From the NCBI GenBank assembly GCA_009193035.1, contig SWDT01000010.1:558001-622000 (forward strand): a DNA stretch of 64,000 nt. The letters run 5' to 3'. The translations under genes and the position numbers were made by a program. Shown one piece after another: positions 42,775 to 55,284 of this stretch. The stretch comes from Halicephalobus mephisto. Lineage: Eukaryota > Nematoda > Chromadorea > Rhabditida > Panagrolaimidae. The notes under the pieces were generated by a model. It ran no database searches. It was not told the origin of the DNA and saw only the letters and a program-made list of their open reading frames with translations. The stretch's first letter is position 1. Each line of letters begins with the position of its first letter.

Positions 42775-42902
42775 AGTAATCAATGATCTCCGACAATTGA
42801 AACGTTAAGCATGTATAATAAATATTTCATTGCCTTCAAAAACGAGACAGTCGCTTATCAAAACTTCATTAAACGATTAACTTACCTCAAAAAAGAACAA
42901 AA

Positions 42903-45081
42903 CTATTTCAGGATCTCAAAATTTTTAGTGTCAATTTCTCTTGCGACACGGACGACGTAGGGACGAAGTTGATAATCTCCAAGAACTTTGCGAAATCGGA
43001 CAATAGCGTAGAACTCATTGGTTAATCCTGGAATTTTGCCGATGGCTGATTCAGGCAATCCAACAGCACCGCATGTTTCGGAGAAAACGAGAACCGTTGG
43101 TTCGCGAAGGACCTTAAGGCTCATGTAAAACTAAAAAACATCTTGATGAAAAGTAAAAATGACAACGTTACCAATGGGGTTCTGATATTTCTCAAATCGA
43201 CTTTGAATTGGTCAAGTATGGTAGTGGGATGAACGTAAACAACAGGAGGATAATTACCAAGTTCGACTTCAGCAACAACTACGTTGCAAACCATGCCTAA
43301 TTTCAAAACTCTTGCCGGATCTAATTCCATCTTCATCCGAACATCACAATCGTGTAAAGGTGGTGAGTAAAATAAAGCTTCTTCACTTCCAATATCGTAA
43401 CAAAAAGCGGCTACATTCCTTCCGAGAAGATCGTTATAATTAACAGCAACATCAGGAGATGGACAAATATACAACGGAGTGTAGGAATAAGAATCTGGAT
43501 CTTTGTACTTGATAATAACTTGATCAATATACTCAGTCATACAAGTGTACTGATTACGGTAGATGGCATAAGGGTCGTGAACGATTCCTTGTCTGATGCT
43601 GCTGTCCCGTTCTTTGCCGGAGCCTGGTCTAACGATGAAGAAAAATCCTGGACAAGAAGGAAATGATTGCAAGGAAGCGATAAACTGAAATATAGTAATA
43701 TTTTAAAGAAATTGCCGCGTAACTTACGTGATGACTGAGGCTAGGTGAGAAACAATACTGGACATTCAAATCAGGTTTGGAGGTCTGGGCAGGATCGTAA
43801 GCAATGAACAAGTTTGCCAAAGCATGGTAGCGAACATCCAAATTCATGGCTTTCGTTGAAACGATAGTAGTACTCTGTTCACGCAAAACACCGATATATT
43901 GGATCCAGGCAAAACGAATGGGGATCTTGGGCAAGTGAGGAATATAAACAAGTTGATTATGAAGATAGAACGCCAATTGGTTAATGTATTTCCTGTCTTG
44001 CTTCTCTGTAGGGTCTGCAAATTCATCAAAATCTTGGTACATCGGAACTCTTAAATGTCGATTCCAAGGCTATAATGTCAGCTGATTAGTTTTCTAAAAA
44101 ATGACAACTTACAGCACTGTAAGCGAATTCCAAGTTGTCGGAATCAACTCCAATAACACTATAGAGAGTGTATCTGATTTCCACGACTTCCATCTTCTCC
44201 GTCACACGTCGAGAGAACATTCCAGGTCTGTAGTTGAATCTGAGCCAGCAGACACAGGGGACGTTACGGACAATGTTCCGACCGTAGTGAGCACGACTGC
44301 AAGGAACCATTCCAGCGATGTCAGTGTAGCACTTGATCTGGCTTTCATCTGTGTCTGGACTGAATATACAACGAGCTTTTACCTAAAACCACATTATCAC
44401 AAATGTTAGAAATGAATATTGTTGCGAAATTATCTGAACACGGATTTCTAGAGATTTTTCGAAGCTAAAGTCTAAAATTTCGGTTTTGCACGGTGATTAC
44501 TTCGTCATCTTACACGATTTCGAAATCAAGTGTTTTGACACTATATTCTTTCTAGATGGATCTAAAAACTTTGGGATCAGAGTATAGGGAGTATGAAAAT
44601 CCTCCTCAATCCCCGAAGATTAAAGCTCATATATGAAAACATTAACAGAAATTCAAAAACCATAACATGCTCAACTGGTAGAAAGCAGATTGCTTTTCCT
44701 GTATAGAAATAGAAAATAAATTGAATACAAACAACCTACCGCCAAGATATTGTGGCCTAAATTAACGACTTCGTAACGTTTGATATATCGAGAGATCTTC
44801 CTCTTGACAACATTATACTGGTTACACTCGAATTGGACAGTTTCGAACACATTGTAAGGTCGAAGATCCTTCTGTAATTGACTCTTTGTATCTGGATTGA
44901 TAGTGTTCTGGAAACAGGATCTTAAAACAAAGACATACACATGGTTGGTAAAGTCAGCAACAATAGATGCGACTTCTTCGTCAGAATCCCAGAATGACTC
45001 AAGCACAACACCATTACGGGGAGCCAAGCCTCCATTGAAAAATTTGGATTCACGGGAACGCCAACCACCGGTGACAGCCAT
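42903..45081 (-). CDS. Unrecognised beta-rich protein, 564 residues
   Basis: Exons 45081-44740, 44382-44113, 44069-43728, 43684-43172 and 43130-42903, all phase 0, make a continuous 564-residue frame, so the gene is real. There is no signal peptide, membrane segment or named motif. The sequence is rich in alternating hydrophobic/aromatic segments (HVYVFVLRSCF; VFETVQFECNQYN; GMVCNVVVAEVELGNYPP; EFYAIVRFRKVLGDYQLRP), suggesting several beta-barrel modules like those seen in some RNP-granule proteins. That is inference. Cys clusters occur near exon 2 (VPCVCWLRF). It diverges, with 214 bases between ATGs, from a degenerate DEAD-box gene, and an Argonaute gene lies beyond. The intron at 44383-44739 holds a dispersed repeat. 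Confidence 0.8.
44410..44645 (-). repeat. Decayed dispersed repeat, intronic
   Basis: On the minus strand it contains GTGCAAAACCGAAATTTTAG and CTCTAGAAATCCGTGTTCAG, aligning with GCGCAAAACCGAAATTGTCA and TTCTAGAAACAGAAATTCGT at 51.2 kb. Same family as 39.4 and 55.4 kb. Confidence 0.6.
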
Positions 45082-45295
45082 CAAAAACGAAGTTAAAAAA
45101 GTTCCGAGTGGAAAACAACCGGAGTAGTTACCAACCTAAGAAACAACCACATATCGACAGTACTTCAAATATTCGTTGCGAGAGTGGCAGATGGGGATTT
45201 CCGACTTTTCATTGTTCAGATTGAATTACGAAATCTGATTTATTCTAATTTTTCTTTTTTTTCGTGGAATTTTTTCGATTTTTATTATTTGAATT

Positions 45296-46616
45296 ATGTC
45301 AACAATTACTTTCGCCCAAACTGTTGATAAAAACGACACTGCCGGATCTAAAGAATGCTTCAAATTACGTGTGGAGAAAATTTTCCAACTTCTCGGGAAA
45401 CAGTCCATGATGCTGAACGAATTCACCAAATATTACAAGTAAGTTTCTATGTTTTATGTTTGACATTAATTAACTATTTTAGTGAATTTTTCGACCAGTC
45501 GATGAACGAGACATTGACGGAGTTGGATGGGAAATCTCTGACGGAATTCCTCGCTGAAAATGGTGCAGAAGTTTCTGGTGTAACTGTGAAGCTCAAGCAA
45601 ACCTCTGCTTCTGCACGAGGTCGGGGATCTCTCCAAACAACTCCCACACGTAATTCTGGCCCTGTTCGACCTAGGAAATTAGATGTTACTCGAGCGTTTG
45701 TTAGAAGTGTCGATTTGAGTGATTTCGAAACCGCTGTGGCTATCGATGATCCGGATTACTTCGAGTAAGTTGTTATTTCGAAAATGTTCTTCAATGCTGC
45801 TTTAGACACTACGATGACGCTGGTTTGCCTGGTAATATTCGTCAGAATCTCGCGAGACTTGAGATCAACAATCCAACTGCTTTCCAACGCTTTGCCATTC
45901 CATGTATTTTCAAGAACAAAAGTTTGATTTCAAATATTATAATTTCAACGAATATTATATTCCAGGTCTTGATTTCGTTCTAGAAGCTCCTCGTCGAGAA
46001 GGCATGACCACTACCATTGCGATTTGTCTCATCACTCTTGCGATGGATTTGAAGGCAAGTTCGCGATTCAAGAGGCAGAAAATGTCCCCGATTGCCGTTG
46101 TTGTCTACGAGAACAATCAAAGAGCCTGTTTTGGACGTACTACTTTCATGAACATCGGGAAGGATACGAATGTCAGATGTTTCCACGTTCAGAATCCTTA
46201 CGATTCATACCAATATGAAGTTGATATCCTCCTCGTCACCGCCGAGAGTCTCCGAGATATGATTTCCAATAACGAGTCGAAGTTGAATTTGGAAAACCTC
46301 CAATTTATTTGTCTCGATGGTGGAGATAACATCATGACGAACTTTGGAATTAACCGAACACGGGATTTGCTTCTCACTATGGATGTAAGTTTTAATTTAA
46401 TTTACTCATCCAAGTTGGTCATTTCAGCCAAATACAACCAAGTACATCAAAATCTTTGCTGCCGAACAACTGTATGAAAGCCGTCGCATCGAGCTTCGTG
46501 AATGTCTCCGTCGAGAAACCGTCAGAATCCGGGCTGATCGTAAGTAGGTTTAATTTTATAATCTTTGTTTGTTCTTTGTTGCACAAATAGTTGTCTTCAT
46601 TGTAAGTGAATTCTAG
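45296..46616 (+). CDS. Truncated, motif-degenerate DEAD-box-like protein
   Basis: Exons 45296-45438, 45483-45764, 45806-45903, 45966-46384, 46428-46539 and a small last exon 46591-46616 give 359 residues. Residues 1-125 are helical, then Arg/Gly/Ser-rich. A Q-motif-like NPTAFQRFAIPC near 165 starts a RecA-like domain of DEAD-box helicases, but key motifs are changed: Walker A reads APRREGMTTT where GSGKT is expected, motif Ib reads VTAESLRDM, and the DEAD box reads LDGGD. A terminal segment RIRADLVFIVSEF aligns with the NYVFLAVG strand that ends domain 1 in Vasa/LAF-1-type helicases, and there the frame stops. The second RecA domain is absent. It cannot be a canonical ATPase; an RNA- or partner-binding pseudo-helicase is the likely reading. 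Closest known relatives are Vasa/LAF-1/VBH-type germ-granule helicases. Confidence 0.8.
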
Positions 46617-47111
46617 TACGCTTACTAAGTCCGCGTAAGATTCTATCGTTTACTTTTAATTCAAAAGAGTAGTTATAAACCTGATGGTTTGTTTATAAGA
46701 CCAGAAAAAACGGTGTTTATGTTGTCAAGGGGTTGTTGAGCATGCCACCTCTGCTTTGACAGAAACGAAAACAATTGTAGTTTCCACGTTTCTCTGAATA
46801 ATTGCTCTCTACTATGAATTTCACATGTTTTGTTCTCCCAAATCGTCCGCGCTATTGTTCCTCCCGACACCTGTTCAACTAAATACTGTGCAACAAAAAA
46901 AGCACAGTAAACAAAACAGATCCTCTTGCTGTTGATTTAGCTGGATATCCAAGGTAACCCCCAAATGCTCTTCAATACTGAACAGATCAATTTCTTACAA
47001 ATTTCAATTTGTTGATCTTCAAAAAAACCGGTTCAAAATTAATATTCAAAAAAGCAACTATTAACTAACTATTAATCCGCCATCATAACCAATATGGGAA
47101 ATCCGAGGCCA
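46617..47111. other. Convergent intergenic region
   Basis: Lies between the pseudo-helicase 3' end and the Argonaute 3' end. A 65-codon minus-strand frame has no support. No helicase C-domain remnant was found here in either strand. Confidence 0.5.
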
Positions 47112-50092
47112 TTAAGCCCAATAACGATGAGGATTACTGGATTCATATTTCTCAGTCAAACGAATGTAGAACAAATTGATGGCTTCAGTGTCGTCATTAC
47201 TGTCACTCAACTCACTGAGAGATCCGTTACCCAACGTCAACAAGTTTCTTTGTCCGCGATTGGCGAGTTGCTCGGCAGACCTGATAGGAGCAGGAACAGA
47301 GATTCCCAAAGGAACAATTTCGTGCTGGAAGCACATGTTGAAAGTCATCTGCTGGATAAGTTTAATTGGAAGTTCTTGGCCTCGTTGAGCAATAACTGTA
47401 GCAACACAAGGTTTGGCACAGCCTTGCAGCGCCTTATGAGCAACGAAAATAAATTGAGGAAACTGCTGACTCGTCACAGTATGATCGAGAATAGTGCCCG
47501 ATGGAACGTTCTGAGCAGGAGCCTTGTCGGTTTCGTGAATTTCATTGATCGGCCTCAAAATTCTAGTGTTGTGTTGACGAGAGATTCCAATGAGAGTAAA
47601 GCTGGGCATCTTAGAGCCCTTAAATTCCTGTTCGATCACATTTCTAATAGCCATGCCAATGTGCCGAACTTCCAAGTCCAAGAGCCGACTGAACTCAGCG
47701 TCGATCGCAGATCCACGGAAGATAATAATACGTTCTGGGAACTTCTCCATTCTGCTGAAATACCCTCTGATACACGCACCCAAAGCTTTCAGAAGTTGCA
47801 CGTAGTCGAGAACAGTCTGACGGGGACGAATGTAGATGTAGCCTCCGTGAGTAACGTTGGCGTCTTCCGTCGTCGTGAAGGAGTATCCCAAAACCGATGG
47901 TTCATTAGAATGATGTCCAATACCGACGTCAAAGCCACAACGACTGCCAGGATGAACAATGTTGAAGCCAATACAAAGAGTATTGGCAAACGACGATTTG
48001 CTAGAAAATAAGAAAGTAGAGCAGGAATAAAACAGAAAACTTACTGTAAATCAATTCGCTCTCCAAGAACAGCACATTGAGCTTCTGAGGTTCCCAAGCC
48101 TTGGTTGATTCCTCCAGCTTTGAGATTCAGTTTCATCAGAATATTCTCAAATGTTGAACCACCAGTTCGTTCAGCAGTTTTCTTCTTTACTTGTTCAGTG
48201 TTAAGACGAACAACTTTCTCAGCTGCCTTCAACCGATCATGAAAACCTGGGAAATCACAGATGACAAAGAAAAAGTCAACTCCACGTCCTTGAAGATCAT
48301 GCATAAAAGCCGTTAAAGCATCAATGTCATGGACGATATTTGTCTTGATTTCAATGTATTCTATTTTCACAACTTTCATACCAGCAGCAGCACCACGTCG
48401 AATAAGTTGTTCACCAAAGTTCCTGAAGCAATTAATGTAAAAAGTAATGATCTTGCGCTTTACCTAGCCATATCTGCCGAAAATTCGTGATAGCTAAAGA
48501 CGAGATGCTTGATTTCAGCACCAATAACAAACTTGTCAATAGATTCGAATCTCCAGTCAGCACCAGAGAGTTCCTTCGCTGTAGTTTTGTATTCAACCAA
48601 AGGAATGAACAATTCCTTGGCTTTAGCAACAAGTAACTCCTGCGGAACAGTAAGACCAGCAGGACCGTAGTAGGGATTTCTCGGGTCAACTCCGGCCTTA
48701 TTGACTTCAGCTTCCATATTTTCTAAGAAACGAGAAGGAACCATTTGGCACTCTTTGATCATCATGGCGTTCTGATCCTTGTTCAAGGTGCTTTTCCCAG
48801 CGCGTTGTCCAATTGCGATCGTCAGAAGTTCGATCGGATAGTGGTTCCTGTCGGAGCCTTTTTTCTCGACTACACAAGGGAAGTTGGGATACTCCAGATG
48901 GACATTGTACTTCTCAATAAAGTAGTCGGCAACACTTCTGGGGGCACCATCAATTTCAAACATCAGCCTGAACGTAATAATTAAGTCATCGTAACAAAAT
49001 CGCGGAAAATTCACCGATTGGCCGCAACTCTTCCGACTTCATGAATACGGAAACGTCGTTGGACATTCGCCATGTAATTTGTTTCAACAACAACACCCTT
49101 CAGGAGCGCAGTCATTCGGGTAGGAAATGGATCGGCGGTAAGATCATGGCTAGGTCCTACACCGAGATTGTTTCCAATAAAGTCGAGAACAGAAATATTG
49201 GGGTAAAATGCGGCCCTCTTCGGTTCGACTTGAAGAATGGCACGTTTTTGATCCAACAACTTTGTAGTTTTGTGGTGTCCGTTCAAGAGCATCAATCCAC
49301 TCAGAGACTTGGCTTTTTCAATGTCAAAAACATTTGAGGCAAAAACCAAGAATCGTCTGTAAATTAAATAGTTGAGGACTAACAAGATTAAAACTTACGG
49401 ATTGTCCAACTGTGACTGAGCAAACAACCAGTCAAAGTAGATCTCCACCTTCCGACGGTCATCGGCATCGTCTGGGGCGACTGAAGGAACCAACTCGACT
49501 TGGAAATTCAACTGAGCAATAACTTTGGTAGGACGACGAATAATGTGGTAGGTTTCAGGACTGAGATTCTGAATCGCAACGTCGAACTCCCGGTCAGGAA
49601 TCCTCTGAGAACAGTAGTAAATCATCTGTCGATCGTAAACATGAACTTGATTCAAGTCGAAGATAGCTGAGTGCTGATTGAGCAGAACATCATAGAGTTC
49701 GGTCACTGCCTTCTGTTGAGCGACCCTGTCAAAACTGAAAACCATATATTCATAAAGTAGGGGAATCAAAACTGAACTTACTCATTCTTCATCGGAAGGG
49801 ACAAATCGGTCTTCTTTTCACGTCCATCAATGGCGTAGAACCGCAGCTCGTACTGATAAACGTTGGTCAACTTACTCGTGTCGAAAGTCAGCGAATTCAA
49901 CGTGATCTTAGTGTCTAATTTCGGCTGAATCTCGGCGAGCTCTCCCGCAGTCTTCACAGGTTTCTTCTCATTAGATATGGATCGGAAGGTTGGTGGAGCT
50001 CTGGGACCTCCATCGCTTCTTCCTCTCAAAGCTCCACGACCGAACCCACCGGCAGCACCACGGCCGCGTCCACCTCCTACAAATCCACTCAT
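47112..50092 (-). CDS. WAGO-clade Argonaute lacking slicer residues
   Basis: Exons 50092-49782, 49734-49399, 49356-49015, 48967-48464, 48422-48045 and 48000-47112 join in phase to 919 residues. The N-terminus is an RGG-type tail (GRGRGAAGGFGRGALRGR). N/PAZ parts include RRFLVFAS-like strands and FPCVVEKKGSDRNHYPIELL. MID/PIWI includes FFFVICDFPGFHDRLKAAEK, CGFDVGIGHH, RIIIFRGSAIDAEF, FTLIGISRQHNTRILRP, VPSGTILDHTVTSQQFPQFI and ALQGCAKPCVATV. The first catalytic Asp is kept (about residue 648), but RDG is RGS at the second (about 720) and the usual final His position reads Glu in SAEQLANRG. This pattern is that of worm-specific secondary-siRNA Argonautes, which silence without cutting. I cannot name the ortholog. 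Confidence 0.9.
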
Positions 50093-50681
50093 CTTTCACT
50101 TGGAAAAATGAATGAAAAAAACAAGATCTAAGCGAAAAACGTGGAGCAAATAAACGATGCAAAAAACAGCGTTTTCTTAGCAGACTTGAGTATACCGTCT
50201 CACACTGTTAATTCCCGCGCGAATTTGTATCGCCATCAGACTTTCGTGTTAAGAATCGGCAATCTGGCCTAAAGCACGCTTCGGTTACTTTTCCGCTTTT
50301 CTAATTGGTTTATTTTTAACTTCTGTCTAAATCGACTTATTTTTAAATTTCCCAATTTGATTAATTTTTAACTTTTCCAATCACAATGCAGCTGTTTCTT
50401 TACGTGAATTTATCTATTTTCTTCGTCTTAATTAATTTATTTTTGAACTTTTTTATATTGATTTACTTCGCGTCCACCGGGGATGTTACTTTAGAAATTA
50501 TTTTTATTGCTAGTAATCGAGAGTGATATATGATCTTCATTGCTGGATTGTTTAGAAAGGCACAAATCGATTTGCAATCTTTGTATTGACAAAGATGGAA
50601 TGACTAGTTTGGTGACGAGGAATATATTTAGCAGCTACTTGACCCATAATGAAACTCTGATGTTCTGGAATGATTAGACTC
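50093..50681. other. Intergenic: Argonaute 5' region and glucuronyltransferase 3' flank
   Basis: The 130 bases next to the Argonaute ATG are GC-richer (CCCGCGCGAATTTG at about 50214) and probably hold its promoter. The rest is T-rich with repeated TTATTTTTAA words. No gene seen. Confidence 0.5.
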
Positions 50682-52172
50682 TTACATCTCAACCGTGTAG
50701 TTATGGTGACCGCCCTTTTGCCCGAGATGACTTGTTTTCGTGTGCCACACCAGAACGTCCTTCGGATAGTCGTTCCATCCGAACGGAGTGGCCTCTTTTC
50801 TCTGCAACCCGAACTGGGACAGGAAACAAGATTCTGGAGCACCTCTCGTGCAGTTCCTGTTGAATGCAGCTGTCGAATTCAGAATCAAATCCAAGTTGAC
50901 TGCGAATCCAGCCATATCCACGGCGAACTTCCGTCCCGGTGCGTAGACCACGTCCCATTTCGTAATTACACCATTCTCAACATGTGGGGCTTCCACTGCT
51001 GCAGCTCCAGCAAGGCCTGAAGTTGTTTTTGTGAGTTAATTATATATGAATATTGTGGTTTTTCCGATATCTGTTAGTACTTCTACATATAGTCACTAAT
51101 CCTCAGAGATGGACAGAGAACACTGTATTCGATATGACTCCGATCCAGAAGGTTCCAGATCTGTCCAGGCAGAATAGAATTCCAGGAAATTGATTGCAAA
51201 ATTACTACTGCGCAAAACCGAAATTGTCACGTACACTGCTTTAGTTTCTAGAAACAGAAATTCGTGCCGAGACAGTTATGTAACAATACTCATTTTTAAT
51301 TCCTATAACAATATGACTATCATTATGTCTGTAAAATCATGCGAACTTTGAATTTTGCGTTTTTGGTCTCGACTGGGAAATTCTAAAAATTCGCTTTGGG
51401 ATAATTTCATAGGAAAGTGAAATTTTTAACAGTGTGATTTTACTCACCGACAGCCCAGATCCCGATTCCTTTCACTTTCCGGATGTAATTGTCAAATAGT
51501 CTGATATCGTACGAGTTGTCGTCATCGGCAAAATAGACGACTCCTCCTCGTTTGTAGTTCTTGTAGTACTTCCTCACATATTCCAAGCCCATGTTCCTGT
51601 GTGTCCATCCTCGTTCTGAAAATGTTTATGATTACAGAACGATGCGAGATAATCAATACGATCAATATCAGAATGGAAAATTCAAACTCACTTGGAAACC
51701 CTGGTTTTGTCGTCGTGAAGAAATAAACATACGGAATCCCAGACCTTTTCAATATCCTCTCAACTGCGTCTACAGTATGATTACCATCTTCAATGACAAT
51801 CCAATGGATATTCTTGACATGCATCAATGTCTGACTCAATCTGGTCATGTCCGCCAATCTCGCCGCTCTTTTGTGAGTGGGGGTTATGACGATGATCGTT
51901 GGTTCACCCACTCGCTGAATACCCCATTCATATGTTTTGTAAATAGAAAAAATAAGAAATACAGATATAAATAACATTGGGAGTCTTTTGGAGAAGCTGC
52001 TGAAGAAACTAGGAGTCGTCGAGAAGAGCACAGGTGATGGTGAATTTCTTTTGTTCTTTCTTGGTTTCGATTTTTTGTCGTTGTCATCTGAAGAATCCAC
52101 ATTTACCATGATTGAATTCAGTTCTGTGGAACCAGATCCCACGAAATTCGGACGAGGCGACATGTTTGGCAT
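50682..52172 (-). CDS. Beta-1,3-glucuronyltransferase (GLCAT family)
   Basis: Exons 52172-51692, 51615-51448 and 51016-50682 join in phase to 327 residues. Type II Golgi membrane topology: a cytosolic basic stem, then TM segment (RLPMLFISVFLIFSIYKTY), then a lumenal catalytic domain. Seen: TIIVITPTHKRAARLADMTR, the HWIVIEDGN strand, the metal/UDP-binding DxD in GVVYFADDDNSYD, VEAPHVENG, KWDVVYAPGRKFAVDMAGFA with the acceptor-side motif, and LVWHTKTSHLG near the C-terminus. The family (B3GAT; worm SQV-8 and GLCT proteins) adds glucuronic acid to the proteoglycan linker or to N/O-glycans. I cannot separate SQV-8 from the GLCT paralogs. The second intron holds a dispersed repeat. Start chosen at the ATG 52172 rather than the upstream in-frame GTG. 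Confidence 0.92.
51030..51310 (+). repeat. Decayed dispersed repeat in glucuronyltransferase intron
   Basis: Contains CACTAATCCTCAGAGATGGA, GATCCAGAAGGTTCCAGATC, GAAATTGTCACGTACACTGC and CCGAGACAGTTATGTAAC in the same order as related words at 55.40-55.62 kb. Confidence 0.65.
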
Positions 52173-55058
52173 CAGCTCGGTCCGCACAGCAACATAAGAT
52201 GGTCACAGACACGGCGAAGCTGTCCCGGATCTGAAGTTTTTTACCAGTTAGCCATACTGTAAATAAATAAAAAAACACGTAACTAGGGACAATCTATGAG
52301 GAAAATAATAAAAATTTAAATTTGCAATAATGTTTGAAAAAATAAGGATTTTCGGAATTTTTCTTTTCCAAGGTTTCTTTTAAAAGAACGAAAATTGCCA
52401 CTTGAAGCATCTTTTTTCAATGGAGAATACCCGCCCAAGAACTTGATCAAAGAAAGTTTTTCTTTTTTACGGAAAAAACGACTGCAAAGTAATTAGAACC
52501 TGTTAACGATTTATAAAGCTCGTTGTCTACGCGATAGCCATCAGAACGAAGAACTTGCCCAAGGTTAGTTTTGAAATCTGGCTTCATTGTGACAGCAAAA
52601 TCACACTAATTCGAAAAACAGATGATTTTACGGAATGATTTCGACGTGAATTTTCAGGGTTTTTAGGAAGTTTTAGAATTTAATTTTAAATAAATTTGAA
52701 AATTTTCTTTGAATTCTGAAAATGAACATGAAAATTTTGGAAATGCAACTTAATTTTATGGAATTTTAAAACCTCAGAAAATTCTGTGTTTATAATTTCA
52801 GAAAATTTAAATTTTTTAATAATTTTAAAAGATTCCAAAAATTTAAAAAACTTCAAGAATCTTAGAAAATTCCAGAAAACTCCGGAATTTCCTACGCAAT
52901 TCTGCAAGATTGCAGACTTAGAATTTTCTAAATAGTTCCAGAAATTTCGTCGAAATTCTAGTTTTGCAAAAAAAACAAGTTTCACTTAGGCGAAAGTAAA
53001 TAAATATAACTTATGATCGTCCACAAAAAATACTGATCATGTTGAAGAAAAACTTTAAAGAAAAAATTTGCATATTGATTCAATAATGATCAAAAACGAA
53101 AAAATGGCACTGATTCATTTTCAAAAACATTTTGAATAGAACTACTTCGGATTATTTTTTTCAAGTTCAAGGAAGAGTTCATGACGCATAATTGTGCTCC
53201 AAAGTTGTTTTCACTCACGGACGGAAATTCCTTCAGTTGTCAGTCATTCCATTTCTGACGGTTAAACGGGTTTGCGCAGAAGAAGACTGGCCAAGTGGCC
53301 GACAAATTTGGTAATGATCGTGGATCGATTTGCGAAACACAAAAATTACCAAGGGGATTTAAAAAGACAGACTACTGTAGCGTTAATTTAAAGAAAAAAG
53401 TAGTTGCTGAAATAGAGAATTTCGAGTACCATACTGATAAGACATTGGTTGAGTGTTGATTCTCCGAGAAAGACCCGATTCAAAACACCAACTAGATAAG
53501 GCCCTAATCACAAATCGATTGTCTTGGAAAACGCCAAATGAAATAATATACTGATTCCTTGGGTCTAAACTGAGAAGGCTAATATTCCGCCGTTTGGGTC
53601 CAGTTTTCGGCTCTATTGCGCTTTGGAAATTGCTTCCGTCTGTTCTCCCCAAAAGAAACAAACTTACTCCTGTCTCAGGAAAAATACACAATGAACAACG
53701 AACATGAAAAATGGAGATTAAATGAATGTTTCAGATGAAGCTGATCAAATTTAGCCTTTAGCCGGAAAAGGGATTTCAATGATTTCGATTTGGTAAAATT
53801 CAGAGGATTTGGGGAAGGATTGTTTAGACAGCTTTGAACAAAGGGGTTCTAGAGGGAACCAAATCGAATATCCTTCGACTTCATTCCCTCGGGAATTAAT
53901 TAAAACAAATTTTGTCTTTATTATTTTGGGAGAGTTTTCCGGAACATGATTCACAAAAATAAATATCGATTCGAAGAATTTTATATTTTCGAAAATCAAA
54001 ATAATTTTAAATTTAAACAGAATTAAAAAGTAATAATTAAAAAATCACTGAAATTTGACTTTTCTGTGATCCCAATAATATCAATTTTATCAACGATTAT
54101 TTTTTTAAAAATTCCAAAATTTGTCATTTAAGACTACGCAACTGAGCATTTGGAAGATGTCTTGAAAAATTTATTTTTAAAATAACTCTAATTCGACCAA
54201 TATTGTATGTTTTCGTGATTCTTTTTTGTCAAATGTGAATGTTTGGAATTTCGTTTCATGTCAAAACCATAAAATTACAGACGATTTTGAAAGGAAATTC
54301 ATCATCAAAAGATTCTATTTATATTGAAAAAGGAGTATTCCAAGCTTTGGTGTTCTGCTCCAAAATTGATTTTATTCACATTTGAGGAATTTTTAGGATT
54401 TATTTTTTTTTCAAAAGTAAACGTAACTACGGTCGAAGAATTTATTTTTCTTCAAATTTAGGTAATTAAAATAAGCTGGACAAGCAATGCAAATGAATTG
54501 CAAAACACGACAATAATTAAACAGTACACAGTTATATGTGGTAGAAAACAAGAATTAATTGATTTTAAATACTTTTTTATGGATATCTAAGATATTGTGA
54601 GAAAACAGGCTCCTAGCACGAAAGTCCCTGAGAGACTTGGTATCCACTTCATACTGTATTCTTTGCAAGACGGGACTTTTGATATAGAATAAATAATTTT
54701 AGTATTTTTATAATTAATTCTAATGCACAGCAATGTGAAAATTACAAAAACACGAAATCATAAGTTGTGAAACGTCGAAGACAGTTTGCTCTTTTTCATG
54801 GTATTGAGTCATCTCTGCTTCTTTCTAGCAATGCGATCTTCGACTGTGTCGACAAAAAGAATTGATAGAATTTTATAAAACTTTTTGATCACAAACAAAA
54901 GAATAAAATTGTTTGAACATAATAAAAATGTTAAAATTTAATCAATATTAAGTAAGTTATTATAGATAAAAAAGATGAATTTTAGGGATATTTTATATAA
55001 CAAGGGAAGCCATTTTCAATGGGGATTAGGATATTAGTTAAGATGGTTTTAATATATA

Positions 55059-55231
55059 CAGTCGAACGTGGATATAAGGTATCTATTTAGGACCGGACAA
55101 AGCGTATGTTATAAGAAAAGATATATTATAGCGGGGTAACTTTGAAAGCAGACTAACCAAATTCACTCACACCATATGCTATAACAAGAGATATATTATA
55201 GCCGGGAGTATCTTATATCCAAGTTCTACTG
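55059..55231 (+). mobile_element. Pogo/Tigger-like MITE A, TA target duplication
   Basis: Starts CAGTCGAACGTGGATATAAG and ends CTTATATCCAAGTTCTACTG, its near-perfect inverted complement, flanked by TA on both sides. The CAGTNGAAC terminus is typical of pogo/Tigger Tc1-mariner relatives. 173 bases with no coding capacity. Confidence 0.85.
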
Positions 55232-55284
55232 TATTACAATTTCAAAATAAACTTGTTCTATTTCTATTTTTTATGATACTATTA

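Noticed and set aside
45979..46218. Frames on both strands inside the pseudo-helicase exon
   Set aside because: Shadows of exon 45966-46384, whose frame aligns with a helicase domain.
46673..46870. 65-codon minus-strand frame after the Argonaute stop
   Set aside because: Checked as an Argonaute or helicase remnant; no motif match and no splice site in phase.
47094..48011. 305-codon plus-strand open frame
   Set aside because: It is antisense to the last Argonaute exon, which has clear PIWI motifs. The plus-strand product resembles nothing.
52686..53691. Two minus-strand frames of about 100 codons
   Set aside because: Phe/Lys/Asn-rich or unstructured, no splice partners, no recognisable motif in the gene-poor region.
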